Shown: positions 9,803-18,287 of the stretch, piece after piece
Layout of the letters: each line of letters begins with the position of its first letter
Position numbering within the stretch: the stretch's first letter is position 1
NCBI RefSeq assembly: GCF_016135805.1
Contig: NZ_JADWOX010000004.1
Coordinates: 186,001-250,000, forward strand
Length of the DNA: 64,000 nt
Source of the DNA: Caulobacter hibisci
Lineage (GTDB): Bacteria; Pseudomonadota; Alphaproteobacteria; Caulobacterales; Caulobacteraceae
Direction of reading: 5' to 3'
Notes under the pieces: model-generated
Databases searched by the model: none
The model's input: the letters and a program-made list of their open reading frames with translations, nothing else
Told to the model about the DNA's origin: nothing
Translations under genes and position numbers: made by a program

Positions 9803-10846
9803 ATGCGTCGCTTCGCCCTGGCTCTGCTGCTCGTCGCCCCCCTTTTCGCCTGCGGCGAGCAAGGATCGCGCGCGCCGTTCGCCGACAGCCGCGCCCCGCC
9901 GGGACTCGAACGCCGGTTCCTGCCGCCGGGCGGCTGGGCATGGGGCTATGTCCAGGTGGGCGAGAACGCGGTGCAGCGCTACGGCGTCTCGGCTCCCAGC
10001 GGCGCCCCGACCCGCCAGGTGCTGATCCTGACCGACTATGGCGAGAGCGCCGAGACGTGGTTCGAGACGGCGCGCGACCTCAACGCCAAGGGCGTGGTGG
10101 TCTGGATTCTCGAACGCCAAGGCCAGGGCGGCTCCGAACGGCTGGCCGGCCGGCGCGATCGCGGACACGTCGAGAGCTTCGCGCCCGACGTCACGGCGAC
10201 CAAGGCCATGGTCAAGGTGGTAATCCGCCCGGACGGCCGCCTGCCGCTGACCGTGCTCGGCCAGGGCCAGGGCGGGCTGGTGGCCCTGCGCGCCGTCGAG
10301 GAAGGGCTGATGGCCGACGCCCTGGTGCTGTCGGCGCCGAGTTTCGAGCTGTCGCGCCTGCCCCGCCCCAAAACCCAGTTGGTGGACGCCGCCCGCTGGG
10401 CCCGGCGATTGAAGCTGTCGTTCCTGGCCTGGCCCGGCGCGCCCGGCTGGCGGCGCGACGGCCCCGACGACCGGGCCGAGGGCCTGACCGCCGATCCGGT
10501 GCGCGGCGCGGTGACCCTGGCCTGGCAGACCGCCAATCCGGACCTGCGGATGGGCGGGCCGAGCCTGGGCTGGTACGCGGCCTATTACGACGTGCTCGAC
10601 GCCACGGCCCATGACCTCGCCGGCGTGAAGACCCCGACGGTGCTGCTGGCCGGCGACGCCGATACCGTCACCCCGGCCTTCGCCCAGGCCAGCGTCTGCA
10701 AGGCCCTGGCGAACTGCCGCGAAACCCGCTTGCCGGGCGGACGCCACGCCCTGCACCTGGAACGGGATTCGGTGCGGGGACCCTGGCTGGCGGCGGTGAT
10801 CGAGGCGATCGGCCAGACCGGCCGTCAAAACGCGCCCAGGCCTTGA
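9803..10846 (+). CDS. Alpha/beta-hydrolase-fold lipoprotein without the nucleophile serine
   Basis: This is a protein of about 347 residues resembling monoacylglycerol lipase/lysophospholipase hydrolases. The N-terminus MRRFALALLLVAPLFAC is a signal sequence ending in a plausible lipobox, so the protein is probably membrane-anchored. The fold's acid (AGDADTVT) and histidine (GGRHALHLE) regions are present, but the nucleophile elbow reads VLGQGQGGLVAL, with glycine where GxSxG needs serine. It may be a non-catalytic relative or use another mechanism. A GTG at 9794 is an alternative start; the ATG at 9803 gives a cleaner signal peptide. The family is clear, the activity unknown. Confidence 0.75.
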   Translation: MRRFALALLLVAPLFACGEQGSRAPFADSRAPPGLERRFLPPGGWAWGYVQVGENAVQRYGVSAPSGAPTRQVLILTDYGESAETWFETARDLNAKGVVVWILERQGQGGSERLAGRRDRGHVESFAPDVTATKAMVKVVIRPDGRLPLTVLGQGQGGLVALRAVEEGLMADALVLSAPSFELSRLPRPKTQLVDAARWARRLKLSFLAWPGAPGWRRDGPDDRAEGLTADPVRGAVTLAWQTANPDLRMGGPSLGWYAAYYDVLDATAHDLAGVKTPTVLLAGDADTVTPAFAQASVCKALANCRETRLPGGRHALHLERDSVRGPWLAAVIEAIGQTGRQNAPRP

Positions 10847-10880
10847 GCCGCAAGGCTTCGCGCCCCACCTGAAGAACGCG

Positions 10881-10914
10881 GTTCGATCACGAAGCGTGAC
10901 CGAACTTTGCAAAG
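10881..10914. promoter_or_regulatory. Candidate operator: two adjacent dyads upstream of the acyl-activating gene
   Basis: GTTCGATCACG (10881-10891) and CGTGACCGAAC (10895-10905) form an inverted repeat with one mismatch and a 3-nt centre. It is directly followed by the 10-bp perfect palindrome CTTTGCAAAG (10905-10914). The site lies 76-109 bp before the ATG of the AMP-ligase gene. No T-run follows. A repressor binding site is inferred. Confidence 0.45.
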
Positions 10915-10989
10915 CTCGCCAGGATCGCTAGGCTCCCGGCTCAATCGAACGAGGGCGGAACTGACGCCTTTGTGGGAGGTTTCGCCGGC

Positions 10990-12543
10990 ATGCCGGTAGT
11001 TTTTAAAGCCGAAGACGGCCACAAGGCGCTCTTCGACGCCCTGATCGACGCCAAGGACAAGTTCGGGGCCAAGAAGCCGATCCTGGAAGACCAGGACCGT
11101 AACCCGCTTTCCTATACCGACCTGATCCGGGCGAGCTTCGCCCTGGGCCGCAAGATCGCGGCCATGACCAAGCCTGGCGAGCATGTCGGGGTGCTGCTGC
11201 CGTCCGGCTCGGGCGCGGTCGTGACCTTCTTCGCCCTGCACGCCTTCGGCCGCGTGCCCACCATGCTGAACTTCACGGCGGGCCTGCGGAACATCAAGGC
11301 GGCGGTGAAGCTCGCCCAGATCAAGACCGTGCTGACGGCCCACAAGTTCATCGAACTGGGCAAGCTGCACGACGTGGTCGACGCCATCGACGACCTGGCC
11401 AAGGTCGTCTACCTGGAAGACGTCCGCAAGACGATCGGCCTGACCGACAAGCTGTTCGCCGCCGCCGCCGGCGCCTTCCCGCGCCAGTTTCGCAGCCCAG
11501 CCAAGCCCGACGACAAGGGCGTGGTGCTGTTCACCTCCGGCAGCTTCGGCGCGCCGCGCGGGGTGGTGCTGAGCCAGGCCAACCTGGTCTCCAACGCCGC
11601 CCAGATCGCCGCCCACATTCCGCTGGATCCGGCTTGGGTGATGTTCAACCCGCTGCCGGTGTTCCACTGCTTTGGCCTGACCGCCGGCGTGATCCTGCCG
11701 CTGCTGCAAGGCATGAAGGCGTTCGAATACCCCTCGCCGCTGCATACCAAGCAGATCCCGCCGCTGATCAAGGACTGCGGGGCCTCGCTGCTGCTGGCCA
11801 CCGACACCTTCGTCAACCAGTACGCCCGGGCCTCCGAGACAGACGAGCTGGGCGCGCTGAAGTTCATCGTCTGCGGCGCCGAGAAGGTGCGCGACGAGAC
11901 CCATGCCCTGATCAAGGACCGCTTCGGCGACGTGCCGGTGCTGGAAGGCTATGGCGCGACCGAGGCCTCGCCAGTCATCGCGGTCAACAAACCGACCGAC
12001 AACCGCGCCGGCACGGTCGGCGGCCTGCTGCCGGGCATCGAGACGCGCCTGGAGCCCGTCGAGGGCATCGCCGAGGGCGGCCGTTTCTACGTGCGCGGTC
12101 CCAACATCATGTCGGGCTACCTGCGCGAGGACGGCGGCATCGACGCCCCCGAGGGCGGCTGGCACGACACCGGCGACGTCGTCACCATGACCGACGATCA
12201 GTGGATCACCATCAAGGGCCGGGTGAAGCGCTTCGCCAAGATCGGCGGCGAGATGGTGTCTCTGACCGCGGCCGAGGACCTGGCCGTGGCCGTGTGGCCC
12301 AACGGCCGCCACGCGGTGATCTCGATGCCCGACAAGAAGAAGGGCGAGAAGCTGATCCTGGTCACCGACTGCCAGAACGCCACCGCCGCGCCGCTGGTGG
12401 CTCACGCCCAGGCCATCGGCGCGCCGGAACTGGCCGTGCCGCGCAAGATCCTCAAGGTCACCCAGGTGCCGGTGCTGGGCAGCGGCAAGACCGACTATGT
12501 CGCCATCCAGCGCATGGCCGAGACGGACAGCCACGCGGCCTGA
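10990..12543 (+). CDS. AMP-forming acyl-activating enzyme, like the synthetase half of Aas
   Basis: This 517-residue adenylate-forming enzyme should activate a carboxylic acid, most likely a fatty acid, with ATP. The P-loop reads FTSGSFGAPRGV: the usual STG is SFG and the usual PKG lysine is arginine. The GYGATEASP adenine motif, WHDTGDVV and the C-terminal GSGKTDY lysine motif are intact. The overall pattern resembles the acyl-ACP synthetase domain of bifunctional Aas, but no acyltransferase domain is attached. The ATG at 10990 has GGGAGG 10 bp upstream; a GTG at 10972 is rejected because it overlaps that site. A substrate cannot be read from the sequence. The gene stands apart from the upstream lipoprotein gene by 143 bp. 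Confidence 0.85.
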   Translation: MPVVFKAEDGHKALFDALIDAKDKFGAKKPILEDQDRNPLSYTDLIRASFALGRKIAAMTKPGEHVGVLLPSGSGAVVTFFALHAFGRVPTMLNFTAGLRNIKAAVKLAQIKTVLTAHKFIELGKLHDVVDAIDDLAKVVYLEDVRKTIGLTDKLFAAAAGAFPRQFRSPAKPDDKGVVLFTSGSFGAPRGVVLSQANLVSNAAQIAAHIPLDPAWVMFNPLPVFHCFGLTAGVILPLLQGMKAFEYPSPLHTKQIPPLIKDCGASLLLATDTFVNQYARASETDELGALKFIVCGAEKVRDETHALIKDRFGDVPVLEGYGATEASPVIAVNKPTDNRAGTVGGLLPGIETRLEPVEGIAEGGRFYVRGPNIMSGYLREDGGIDAPEGGWHDTGDVVTMTDDQWITIKGRVKRFAKIGGEMVSLTAAEDLAVAVWPNGRHAVISMPDKKKGEKLILVTDCQNATAAPLVAHAQAIGAPELAVPRKILKVTQVPVLGSGKTDYVAIQRMAETDSHAA

Positions 12544-12594
12544 TCCGCGCCTGAAGAACCTTCGCCTCTCCCCGGGCGTTTCAGTAGAGCTTGC

Positions 12595-12626
12595 GGCCGT
12601 CGCCCCCTTTCGGAGACGACGGCCGA
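12595..12626. other. Hairpin between the AMP-ligase gene and doxX
   Basis: CGGCCGTCG (12595-12603) and CGACGGCCG (12618-12626) are perfect 9-bp arms around a 14-nt loop. No T-run follows. It may be a weak or factor-dependent terminator or a leader hairpin for doxX. Confidence 0.45.
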
Positions 12627-12661
12627 CCATGTGAACCGAAGCGACGGAACGGGAGAACGCC

Positions 12662-13057
12662 TTGGAACGACTGCACGTGTGGACCCCGCGGGTGCTGAGC
12701 CTGCTGCGCATCATCGCCGCCCTGCTGTTCATGGAGCATGGCCTGATGAAGCTGTTCCACTTCCCCGCCGCCCAGCCCGGCGCGCCCGATCCCCTGCCGC
12801 CGCTGCTGCTGGCCGCGGCCGTGCTGGAGGTAGTCGGCGGGGCCTTGCTGGTGCTGGGCCTGTTCACCCGGTCCATGGCCTTCCTGCTGTCGGGCCAGAT
12901 GGCCGTGGCCTATTTCCTGGCCCATGCCGGCAAGAGCTTTTGGCCTGCGCTGAACGGCGGCGAGGCGGCGATCCTGTTCAGCTTCGTGTTCCTCTACCTG
13001 GTGTTCACGGGGCCGGGGGAATGGAGCGTCGATGCGCAGGTGCGGAAGCGGCCTTAG
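12662..13057 (+). CDS. DoxX-family membrane protein
   Basis: This 131-residue protein has four hydrophobic helices. It carries the family signatures LLRIIAALLFMEHGLMKLF near the N-terminus, LEVVGGALLVLGLFTR in the middle and GQMAVAYFLAH in the third helix. DoxX-like proteins are small membrane proteins of uncertain role, some linked to thiol or quinone redox balance. The start is TTG at 12662, preceded by GGGAGA at a suitable distance; no in-frame ATG precedes the first helix. It may be transcribed with the upstream acyl-activating gene, although a hairpin lies in the 118-bp gap. Confidence 0.85.
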   Translation: MERLHVWTPRVLSLLRIIAALLFMEHGLMKLFHFPAAQPGAPDPLPPLLLAAAVLEVVGGALLVLGLFTRSMAFLLSGQMAVAYFLAHAGKSFWPALNGGEAAILFSFVFLYLVFTGPGEWSVDAQVRKRP

Positions 13058-13065
13058 TTTTTCTT

Positions 13066-13211
13066 CCTTCTCCCAGAGGGAGAAGGTGGCGGCGTAGCCG
13101 TCGGATGAGGGGTTAGGGACTGAAGACGGCGTGCCGGCACGCCGGTTGGCGGCGTAACCCCTCACCCTCCCACGCTTCGCGCGGGCCCCTCCCTCTCCCT
13201 CTGGGAGAGGG
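13066..13211. repeat. Intergenic repeat, family B copy 1
   Basis: The element starts with the hairpin CCTTCTCCC-aga-GGGAGAAGG, has a central inverted pair (GAGGGGTTAGGG against CCCCTCACC) around GTGCCGGCAC, and ends with CCCTCTCCCTCTGGGAGAGGG. It lies between the convergent doxX and porin genes, where it may help end transcription. A second, nearly identical copy is at 30357-30501. Confidence 0.85.
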
Positions 13212-14621
13212 TCAGAAGTCAAGCTCCATCCGCGCGCCGGTGACGTGCACCCCATAATCCCGATCTCCATCGGCCAGGGGCGTGGCGTCCCTATACGCCA
13301 GGTAGGCGTGGTTGAGGTTGAAGCGCAGATATTCGACCGGCTGCCAGATCAGGGCGGCGATCAGCGCGTCCTGCCGGCCGCCGACGATCGGGCCGTCGTT
13401 GAGGTCGAGATGGTCGTAGCGGGCGTTGACCTGCAGCGCGCCGATCCCGCCGCCGCCCAAGGGCTTCCTGGGTTTGGCGCGGTCGAAGATGCCGGACTTG
13501 TAGCCGCGGGTGTCGTCGGTCAGGAACCAGCCCAGTTCGGCATAGGCGCCGAAGAACCGCGCGTCCGGGCTGGTCGCCAGGTCGCTCTCCAGCCAGTGGG
13601 TTTCGGCCGCGCCGTGCAGGCGGCCGCGCACGAAGGCGGCTTCCAGGCCGTAGTGGGCCTCGTCCCTGACAGCGAGCGTCGAGGTGCCGATCAGGCGGGT
13701 GTTGCTGGTGTGGACGTAAGGGCGCTGGCGATAGCGCGTGCCGGCGTCGCCGACCCGCTTGAGGTCACGCCAATGGGCCGAGCCGCCCAGGTGCAGCTGG
13801 GTCTTGCCGAGCTTGGGCGCGTAGACCAGGCGGCCGTCGAGGCCGTAGCTGTTGTTCTCGTCGCCGCCGCTCGCACCGTCGCTGTCGTTGGAGAGGGCGG
13901 TGATGTCGTCGGAGAACAGGCCGGCCTGCAGCAGCCAGGCGGCCTTCTCGTATTGCGCGGCGAGGCCCAGCCGGCGTTCGAAGCTGAAGGCGTCGGTGAA
14001 GGCCGCACGCTCCATGACCGAGCCGGAGGTGTCGCCGGTCAGTTCATCCAGGGACTGGAACTGGTTCTGGTTGCCTAGCGCGAACTGCCAGGGGCCGGTC
14101 TTGTAGGTGACGAAGGTGTCGACCAGGTCGACGCCGTTGTCGGAGAGCTCCAGCTCCAGCTTGTAGCCGATGCCGGCGCCCAGGCTCCCCTCCCCGCCCA
14201 GGCGGATGCGGCGCATCTCGGCGGCGTAGCCGAGGCCGCGATCGGTCGAGCCGTCGGGGCGGCCGACATAGCCGACATCGGTCTGGATGCGGCCCTTGGC
14301 CTTGAAGCTGCGCCCGCCGCTGGCGGTGAACTGCGGCGAGCCCTTCCAGGCGATCTCGGTCTGGGGCGCGGGCTTGGCGGCCGCGACCGTGGCGGGAGGC
14401 GTGGTGGGCGGGGCCGTGCGCTGCGGCGCGCCGGTCGCGCCGTCGAGGCGCTGCTCCATACGCAGGAGTTGGGCCTTAAGGGTGGCGATTTCGGCTCGCA
14501 AGGCGGCCGCCTCGTTGGCGCTCAGCGACCCGTCCTGGGCCTGGGCGGTAGACGCGGCGAGGCAAAGCCCGGCGACGCCGGTCGCCAGCGGAAGCAGGAT
14601 GGAGGCGCGCAAAGTCGTCAC
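13212..14621 (-). CDS. OprO/OprP-type outer-membrane porin
   Basis: This is a 469-residue precursor of an outer-membrane beta-barrel. A signal peptide runs to about residue 28 (ending ASTAQAQ). A short coiled-coil segment follows (AAALRAEIATLKAQLLRMEQ), then a linker rich in T, P and A, then many alternating strands ending in the outer-membrane-type C-terminal phenylalanine (RMELDF). Segments such as LGWFLTDDTRGYK and LQVNARYDHLDLND match phosphate-selective porins O and P. The true substrate is not shown. Three inverted repeats lie in the 149 bp upstream. Confidence 0.88.
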   Translation of the reverse strand: MTTLRASILLPLATGVAGLCLAASTAQAQDGSLSANEAAALRAEIATLKAQLLRMEQRLDGATGAPQRTAPPTTPPATVAAAKPAPQTEIAWKGSPQFTASGGRSFKAKGRIQTDVGYVGRPDGSTDRGLGYAAEMRRIRLGGEGSLGAGIGYKLELELSDNGVDLVDTFVTYKTGPWQFALGNQNQFQSLDELTGDTSGSVMERAAFTDAFSFERRLGLAAQYEKAAWLLQAGLFSDDITALSNDSDGASGGDENNSYGLDGRLVYAPKLGKTQLHLGGSAHWRDLKRVGDAGTRYRQRPYVHTSNTRLIGTSTLAVRDEAHYGLEAAFVRGRLHGAAETHWLESDLATSPDARFFGAYAELGWFLTDDTRGYKSGIFDRAKPRKPLGGGGIGALQVNARYDHLDLNDGPIVGGRQDALIAALIWQPVEYLRFNLNHAYLAYRDATPLADGDRDYGVHVTGARMELDF

Positions 14622-14630
14622 CCGGAATGC

Positions 14631-14667
14631 AGAAGGCCCGCCCGGCGGAGCGCCGGACGGGCCTTCT
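14631..14667 (-). promoter_or_regulatory. Strong GC-rich hairpin upstream of the porin
   Basis: AGAAGGCCCGCCCGGCG and CGCCGGACGGGCCTTCT pair with one mismatch around a 3-nt loop, 10 bp before the porin ATG on the minus strand. It would fold in the porin mRNA leader near the start codon and could limit translation. No T-run is present on either side. Confidence 0.55.
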
Positions 14668-14685
14668 CTGAGCGACCGGGCCTTT

Positions 14686-14717
14686 GCTGTCCCGTGACAA
14701 AGTATGTCTGGGACAGC
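14686..14717. promoter_or_regulatory. 8-bp dyad in the porin upstream region
   Basis: GCTGTCCC (14686-14693) and GGGACAGC (14710-14717) are perfect arms separated by 16 bp containing GTGACAAAGTATG. The spacing suits a dimeric regulator near the porin promoter. A PhoB-type site is conceivable because of TTTGTCAC, but the match is too weak to name. Confidence 0.4.
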
Positions 14718-14727
14718 CCCAAGGACT

Positions 14728-14755
14728 GGAGTTCATCCGTGTTCGGACGAACTCC
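14728..14755 (-). terminator. Hairpin downstream of lpdA, possible terminator
   Basis: GGAGTTC (14728-14734) pairs with GAACTCC (14749-14755), with an inner CCG/CGG pair. It begins 16 bp past the lpdA stop. There is no good T-run on the minus strand, so termination would be weak or factor-assisted. Confidence 0.45.
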
Positions 14756-14770
14756 AAAAGCCTCGCCGGA

Positions 14771-16171
14771 TCAGATGTGCAGGACGCGGCCGTAGGCGTC
14801 GAGCGAGGCTTCGTGCATGGCTTCCGACATGGTCGGGTGAGCGTAGACGATGCCGTGAAGGTCTTCCTCGGTGGCTTCCAGCGTGATGGCCGTGACGAAG
14901 CCCTGGATCATCTCGGTCACTTCGTGGCCGATCATGTGAGCGCCGATCAGGGCGCCGGTCTTGGCGTCGAACACGGTCTTGACGAAGCCCTCGGTCTCGC
15001 CGGCGGCCACGGCCTTGCCGTTGACCTTGAACGGGAAACGACCGGCCTTGACCTCGAGGCCCGCGGCCTTGGCGCCGGCTTCGGTGTAGCCCACCGAGGC
15101 GACCTGCGGGTTGGCGTAGGTGCAGCCCGGGATCGGCGAGTGGACGTTGGGGGTCTTGTAGCCGGCGATGTGCTCGGCGGCGTGGATACCCTCGTGGCTG
15201 GCCTTGTGGGCGAGCCAGGGCGCGCCGGCGACGTCGCCGATGGCGTAGAGGCCGGGCACGTTGGTCTCGCCGTGCTTGCCGGTGACCACGTGGCCGCGGT
15301 CGAGCGTCAGGCCGACGGCTTCCGTGCCTTCCGTGTTCGGAACGATGCCGATGGCGACGATGCACTTCTCGGCGGTCAGTTGCTCGGCCTTGCCGCCAAC
15401 CTCGACCGACACCGACACGCCCGAGGCGGTCTTGTCGATCTTGGTGACCTTGGCGCCGATGCGGAACTTGATGCCGCGCTTCTCGAAGGCCTTCTGGGCG
15501 GCCTTGGAGACCTCGGCGTCCTCGACCGGCATGATGCGGTCGACGGCCTCGACGACGGTCACCTCAGCGCCGAGGGCGCGGTAGAAGCTGGCGAACTCGA
15601 TGCCGATGGCGCCCGAACCGATGACCACCAGCGACTTGGGCATCGACTTCGGGGCCAGGGCGTCGCGGTAGGTCCAGACCTTGTCGCCGTCTGAAACGGC
15701 GCCGATGGCCGGGATGTTGCGGGCTCGGGCGCCGCTGGCCAGGATGACGTTCTTGGCCTGGACCGTGCGGCTGCCGCCGGCCTTCAGGGCGATCACGACC
15801 TTCGGAGCGGGGCTGCCCTTCTCGAGCTTGGCCTCGCCCTCGATGACCTCGACCTTGTGCTTCTTCATCAGGAAGGCGATGCCCCCCGACATGGTCTTGG
15901 CCACGCCGCGCGAGCGCTCGATGATCTTGGTGAAGTCGAACGAGGGCTTCTCGACGGCCAAGCCGTAGCTGTCGAGATGCGACAGCTGTTCGAAGATCTC
16001 GCCGGACTTCAGCAGCGCCTTGGTGGGGATACAGCCCCAGTTCAGGCAGATGCCGCCCAGGTTCTCGCGCTCGACGATCGCCGTCTTCAGGCCCAGCTGG
16101 CTGGCGCGGATGGCGGCGACGTAGCCGCCCGGACCGGCGCCGATGACGACGACATCGAATTCCGTGGACAT
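14771..16171 (-). CDS. lpdA: Dihydrolipoyl dehydrogenase (E3 of pyruvate dehydrogenase)
   Basis: E3 is the FAD enzyme that reoxidises dihydrolipoyl groups on E2 and passes electrons to NAD. The 466-residue protein has the N-terminal FAD-binding GAGPGGYVAA (11-20) and the redox disulfide CLNWGC (C42/C47). The NAD-binding GSGAIGIEFASF, the second FAD motif YAIGDVAG and the C-terminal AHPTMSEA with the catalytic His-Glu pair are also present. It is the last gene of the PDH cluster, after a glutathione peroxidase gene. It is most likely the E3 of PDH, though it could also serve 2-oxoglutarate dehydrogenase. Confidence 0.96.
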   Translation of the reverse strand: MSTEFDVVVIGAGPGGYVAAIRASQLGLKTAIVERENLGGICLNWGCIPTKALLKSGEIFEQLSHLDSYGLAVEKPSFDFTKIIERSRGVAKTMSGGIAFLMKKHKVEVIEGEAKLEKGSPAPKVVIALKAGGSRTVQAKNVILASGARARNIPAIGAVSDGDKVWTYRDALAPKSMPKSLVVIGSGAIGIEFASFYRALGAEVTVVEAVDRIMPVEDAEVSKAAQKAFEKRGIKFRIGAKVTKIDKTASGVSVSVEVGGKAEQLTAEKCIVAIGIVPNTEGTEAVGLTLDRGHVVTGKHGETNVPGLYAIGDVAGAPWLAHKASHEGIHAAEHIAGYKTPNVHSPIPGCTYANPQVASVGYTEAGAKAAGLEVKAGRFPFKVNGKAVAAGETEGFVKTVFDAKTGALIGAHMIGHEVTEMIQGFVTAITLEATEEDLHGIVYAHPTMSEAMHEASLDAYGRVLHI

Positions 16172-16250
16172 GGTAGTCTAACCCTAGCTTGGACGCCGCA
16201 CGGGGGAGCGGCGGCGTCGAACGACCGGCCCGCGGGCCGGCCTGGGAAAT

Positions 16251-16727
16251 CTATAACAGCGCCTCGACGGCCGCCTGGAGCTCTTCAGGCTTGGTGGTCG
16301 GGGCGAAGCGCTCGACGACATTGCCGTCGCGGTCGATCAGGAACTTGGTGAAGTTCCACTTGATGCCTTCGGTGCCCAGCACGCCCTTCTGCTGCTTCTT
16401 CAGATAGGCGTAGAGCGGGTGGGCCTGCGGGCCGTTGACGTCGATCTTGGCCATCATCGGGAAGGTCACGTCGTAGGTCAGCGAGCAGAAGCTGCCGATC
16501 TCCTCGGCCGTGCCCGGCTCCTGCGCGCCGAACTGGTTGCAGGGAAAGCCCAGGATGGTCAGGCCGCGATCCTTGCTAGCCTTGTAGAGCGCTTCCAGGC
16601 CTTCGTATTGCGGGGTCAGGCCGCACTTGCTGGCGGTGTTGACGATCAGCAGCACCTGGCCGCGGTAGTCCGCCAGGCTGACGTCCTTGCCTTCAAGCGT
16701 CTTGGCCGAGAATTCATAGACCGACAT
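16251..16727 (-). CDS. Glutathione peroxidase family thiol peroxidase
   Basis: This 158-residue cysteine-type peroxidase should reduce hydroperoxides, in bacteria usually with thioredoxin as electron donor. The peroxidatic C35 is in [13 protein letters not shown], the glutamine in [12 protein letters not shown] and the tryptophan in [10 protein letters not shown]. The selenocysteine of animal enzymes is replaced by cysteine. There is no signal peptide, so it is cytoplasmic. It lies between pdhC and lpdA on the same strand, 117 bp after pdhC and 79 bp before lpdA, and may be cotranscribed with them. That position suggests protection of the lipoyl-thiol machinery, which is inference. Confidence 0.93.
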   Translation of the reverse strand: MSVYEFSAKTLEGKDVSLADYRGQVLLIVNTASKCGLTPQYEGLEALYKASKDRGLTILGFPCNQFGAQEPGTAEEIGSFCSLTYDVTFPMMAKIDVNGPQAHPLYAYLKKQQKGVLGTEGIKWNFTKFLIDRDGNVVERFAPTTKPEELQAAVEALL

Positions 16728-16844
16728 CGCGTGTTCTCCCCGGGGCCGTCCCCGTCCTGAAAAGCCCAGGATGGGGCCCCGTCGCGCCGCTTTCGAAATC
16801 CCCGCCCCGCGTTTGATCGCGAGGCGAGGATTTATCGAGCGCCC

Positions 16845-18149
16845 TTAGACGATCAGGGTCAGGGGCTCTTCGATCAGCGGCTTGAAGGCCGCCAGGAACT
16901 TGGCGCCGACCGCTCCGTCGACCACGCGGTGATCGCAGGTCAGGGTCACGGTCATCACCGTGGCCACGGCCAGCTGGCCGTTCTTGACGACCGGGCGCTG
17001 CTCACCGGCCCCGACGCTCATGATCGCGCCCTGCGGCTCGTTGATGATCGACGAGAAGGCCTTGATGCCGAACATGCCGAGGTTGGAGACCGAGAAGGTG
17101 CCGCCCTGGAATTCCTCGGGCTTCAGCTTCTTGGCCTTGGCGCGGGCGGCCAGGTCCTTCATCTCGGCCGAGATCTGGGCCAGGCCCTTGGTCTCGGCGG
17201 CGCGGATGATCGGGGTGATCAGGCCACCGTCGATGGCCACGGCCACGGCGATGTCGGCATGCTTATGCATGGCGATGCCTTCGGGCGTGTAGGAGGCGTT
17301 GGCCTCCGGCACGCGCTTCAGCGCCACGGCGGCGGCCTTGATGACGATGTCGTTGACCGACACCTTCACGCCCTGGCCTTCCAGCAGGCTGTTGATCTTC
17401 GAACGAGCGGCCAGCAGGCCGTCCAGCTCGATGTCGATCGTCAGCGGGAAGTGCGGCACGTCGCGGAAGCTTTCCGTCAGGCGGCGCGCGATGGTCTTGC
17501 GCATGCCGTCCAGCGGGACGAGGTCGTACGAGCCGGCGGGGATGCCCATCTGCTCCAGCGACTGCACCTTGCGCGGCTCGGCGGCCGGGGCCGAAGCGGC
17601 GGCGGGGGCGGCAGCCGGCGCAGCCTTGGCGGCAGGCGCGCCGCCCGACTTGGCGGCTTCGACGTCCGACTTGACCACGCGGCCGTGCGGACCCGAGCCC
17701 TTGATGGACTTCAGGTCGAGGCTGACGGCGGCGGCCAGGCGGCGAGCCAGCGGCGAAGCGAAGACGCGCGAGCCGTCGGCGGCGACCGGAGCGGCCGGAG
17801 CCGGCGCGGCCGGGGCGGCGGCGGGAGCCGGAGCAGCGGCAGCCTTCGGGGCCTCGGCGACGGCGGCGGCGGGCGCTTCGGCCTTGGGCGCCGGCGCGGG
17901 GCTGTCGCCCTCGCCCGCCAGCTTTGCGATCAGCGCGTTGACCTTGACGTTTTCCGTGCCGGCGTCGACCAGGATGGCTTCGATCACGCCTTCATCGACG
18001 GCTTCGACTTCCATGGTCGCCTTGTCGGTCTCGATCTCGGCGATGACGTCGCCGGCCTTGACGGTGTCGCCGACCTTGACGTGCCACTTGGCGAGGGTGC
18101 CCTCTTCCATGGTGGGCGACAGGGCGGGCATCAGGATGTCGATCGACAT
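16845..18149 (-). CDS. pdhC: Dihydrolipoyllysine acetyltransferase (PDH E2)
   Basis: This 434-residue E2 core of pyruvate dehydrogenase transfers acetyl groups to CoA. A single lipoyl domain covers 1-76, with lipoylated K43 in [10 protein letters not shown] flexible Ala/Pro linker follows, then a peripheral-subunit-binding domain (about 130-170, [10 protein letters not shown] to GRVVKSDVE), a second Ala-rich linker and the catalytic domain ending with the [11 protein letters not shown] active-site motif. Its lipoyl domain is nearly identical to that on PdhB, suggesting duplication or gene conversion. It is separated from pdhB by 145 bp with a hairpin, so its expression may be adjusted separately. 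Confidence 0.96.
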   Translation of the reverse strand: MSIDILMPALSPTMEEGTLAKWHVKVGDTVKAGDVIAEIETDKATMEVEAVDEGVIEAILVDAGTENVKVNALIAKLAGEGDSPAPAPKAEAPAAAVAEAPKAAAAPAPAAAPAAPAPAAPVAADGSRVFASPLARRLAAAVSLDLKSIKGSGPHGRVVKSDVEAAKSGGAPAAKAAPAAAPAAASAPAAEPRKVQSLEQMGIPAGSYDLVPLDGMRKTIARRLTESFRDVPHFPLTIDIELDGLLAARSKINSLLEGQGVKVSVNDIVIKAAAVALKRVPEANASYTPEGIAMHKHADIAVAVAIDGGLITPIIRAAETKGLAQISAEMKDLAARAKAKKLKPEEFQGGTFSVSNLGMFGIKAFSSIINEPQGAIMSVGAGEQRPVVKNGQLAVATVMTVTLTCDHRVVDGAVGAKFLAAFKPLIEEPLTLIV

Positions 18150-18256
18150 TGAGCTTTTTCCTCAATCGTTCGGGACGGTGTCGGCCCCGATGGTGTGCTG
18201 GGCCGTCGTCCGCGATACCCCGTTTGAGACGGGATGAATTCGTTGGCCAAGACGAT

Positions 18257-18287
18257 GCGGCCCCCGCCCGTCAGGGGCGAGGGCCGC
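18257..18287 (-). other. Strong hairpin between pdhB and pdhC
   Basis: GCGGCCCCCGCCC (18257-18269) and GGGGCGAGGGCCGC (18274-18287) pair over most of their length around a 4-nt loop, 7 bp after the pdhB stop. No T-run follows. It could stabilise the 3' end of a pdhAB transcript or partly terminate before pdhC. Confidence 0.5.

Noticed and set aside
13066..13211. CRISPR-like array from the hairpin repeats
   Set aside because: The units are paired palindromes of different sequence without regular spacers or cas genes nearby.
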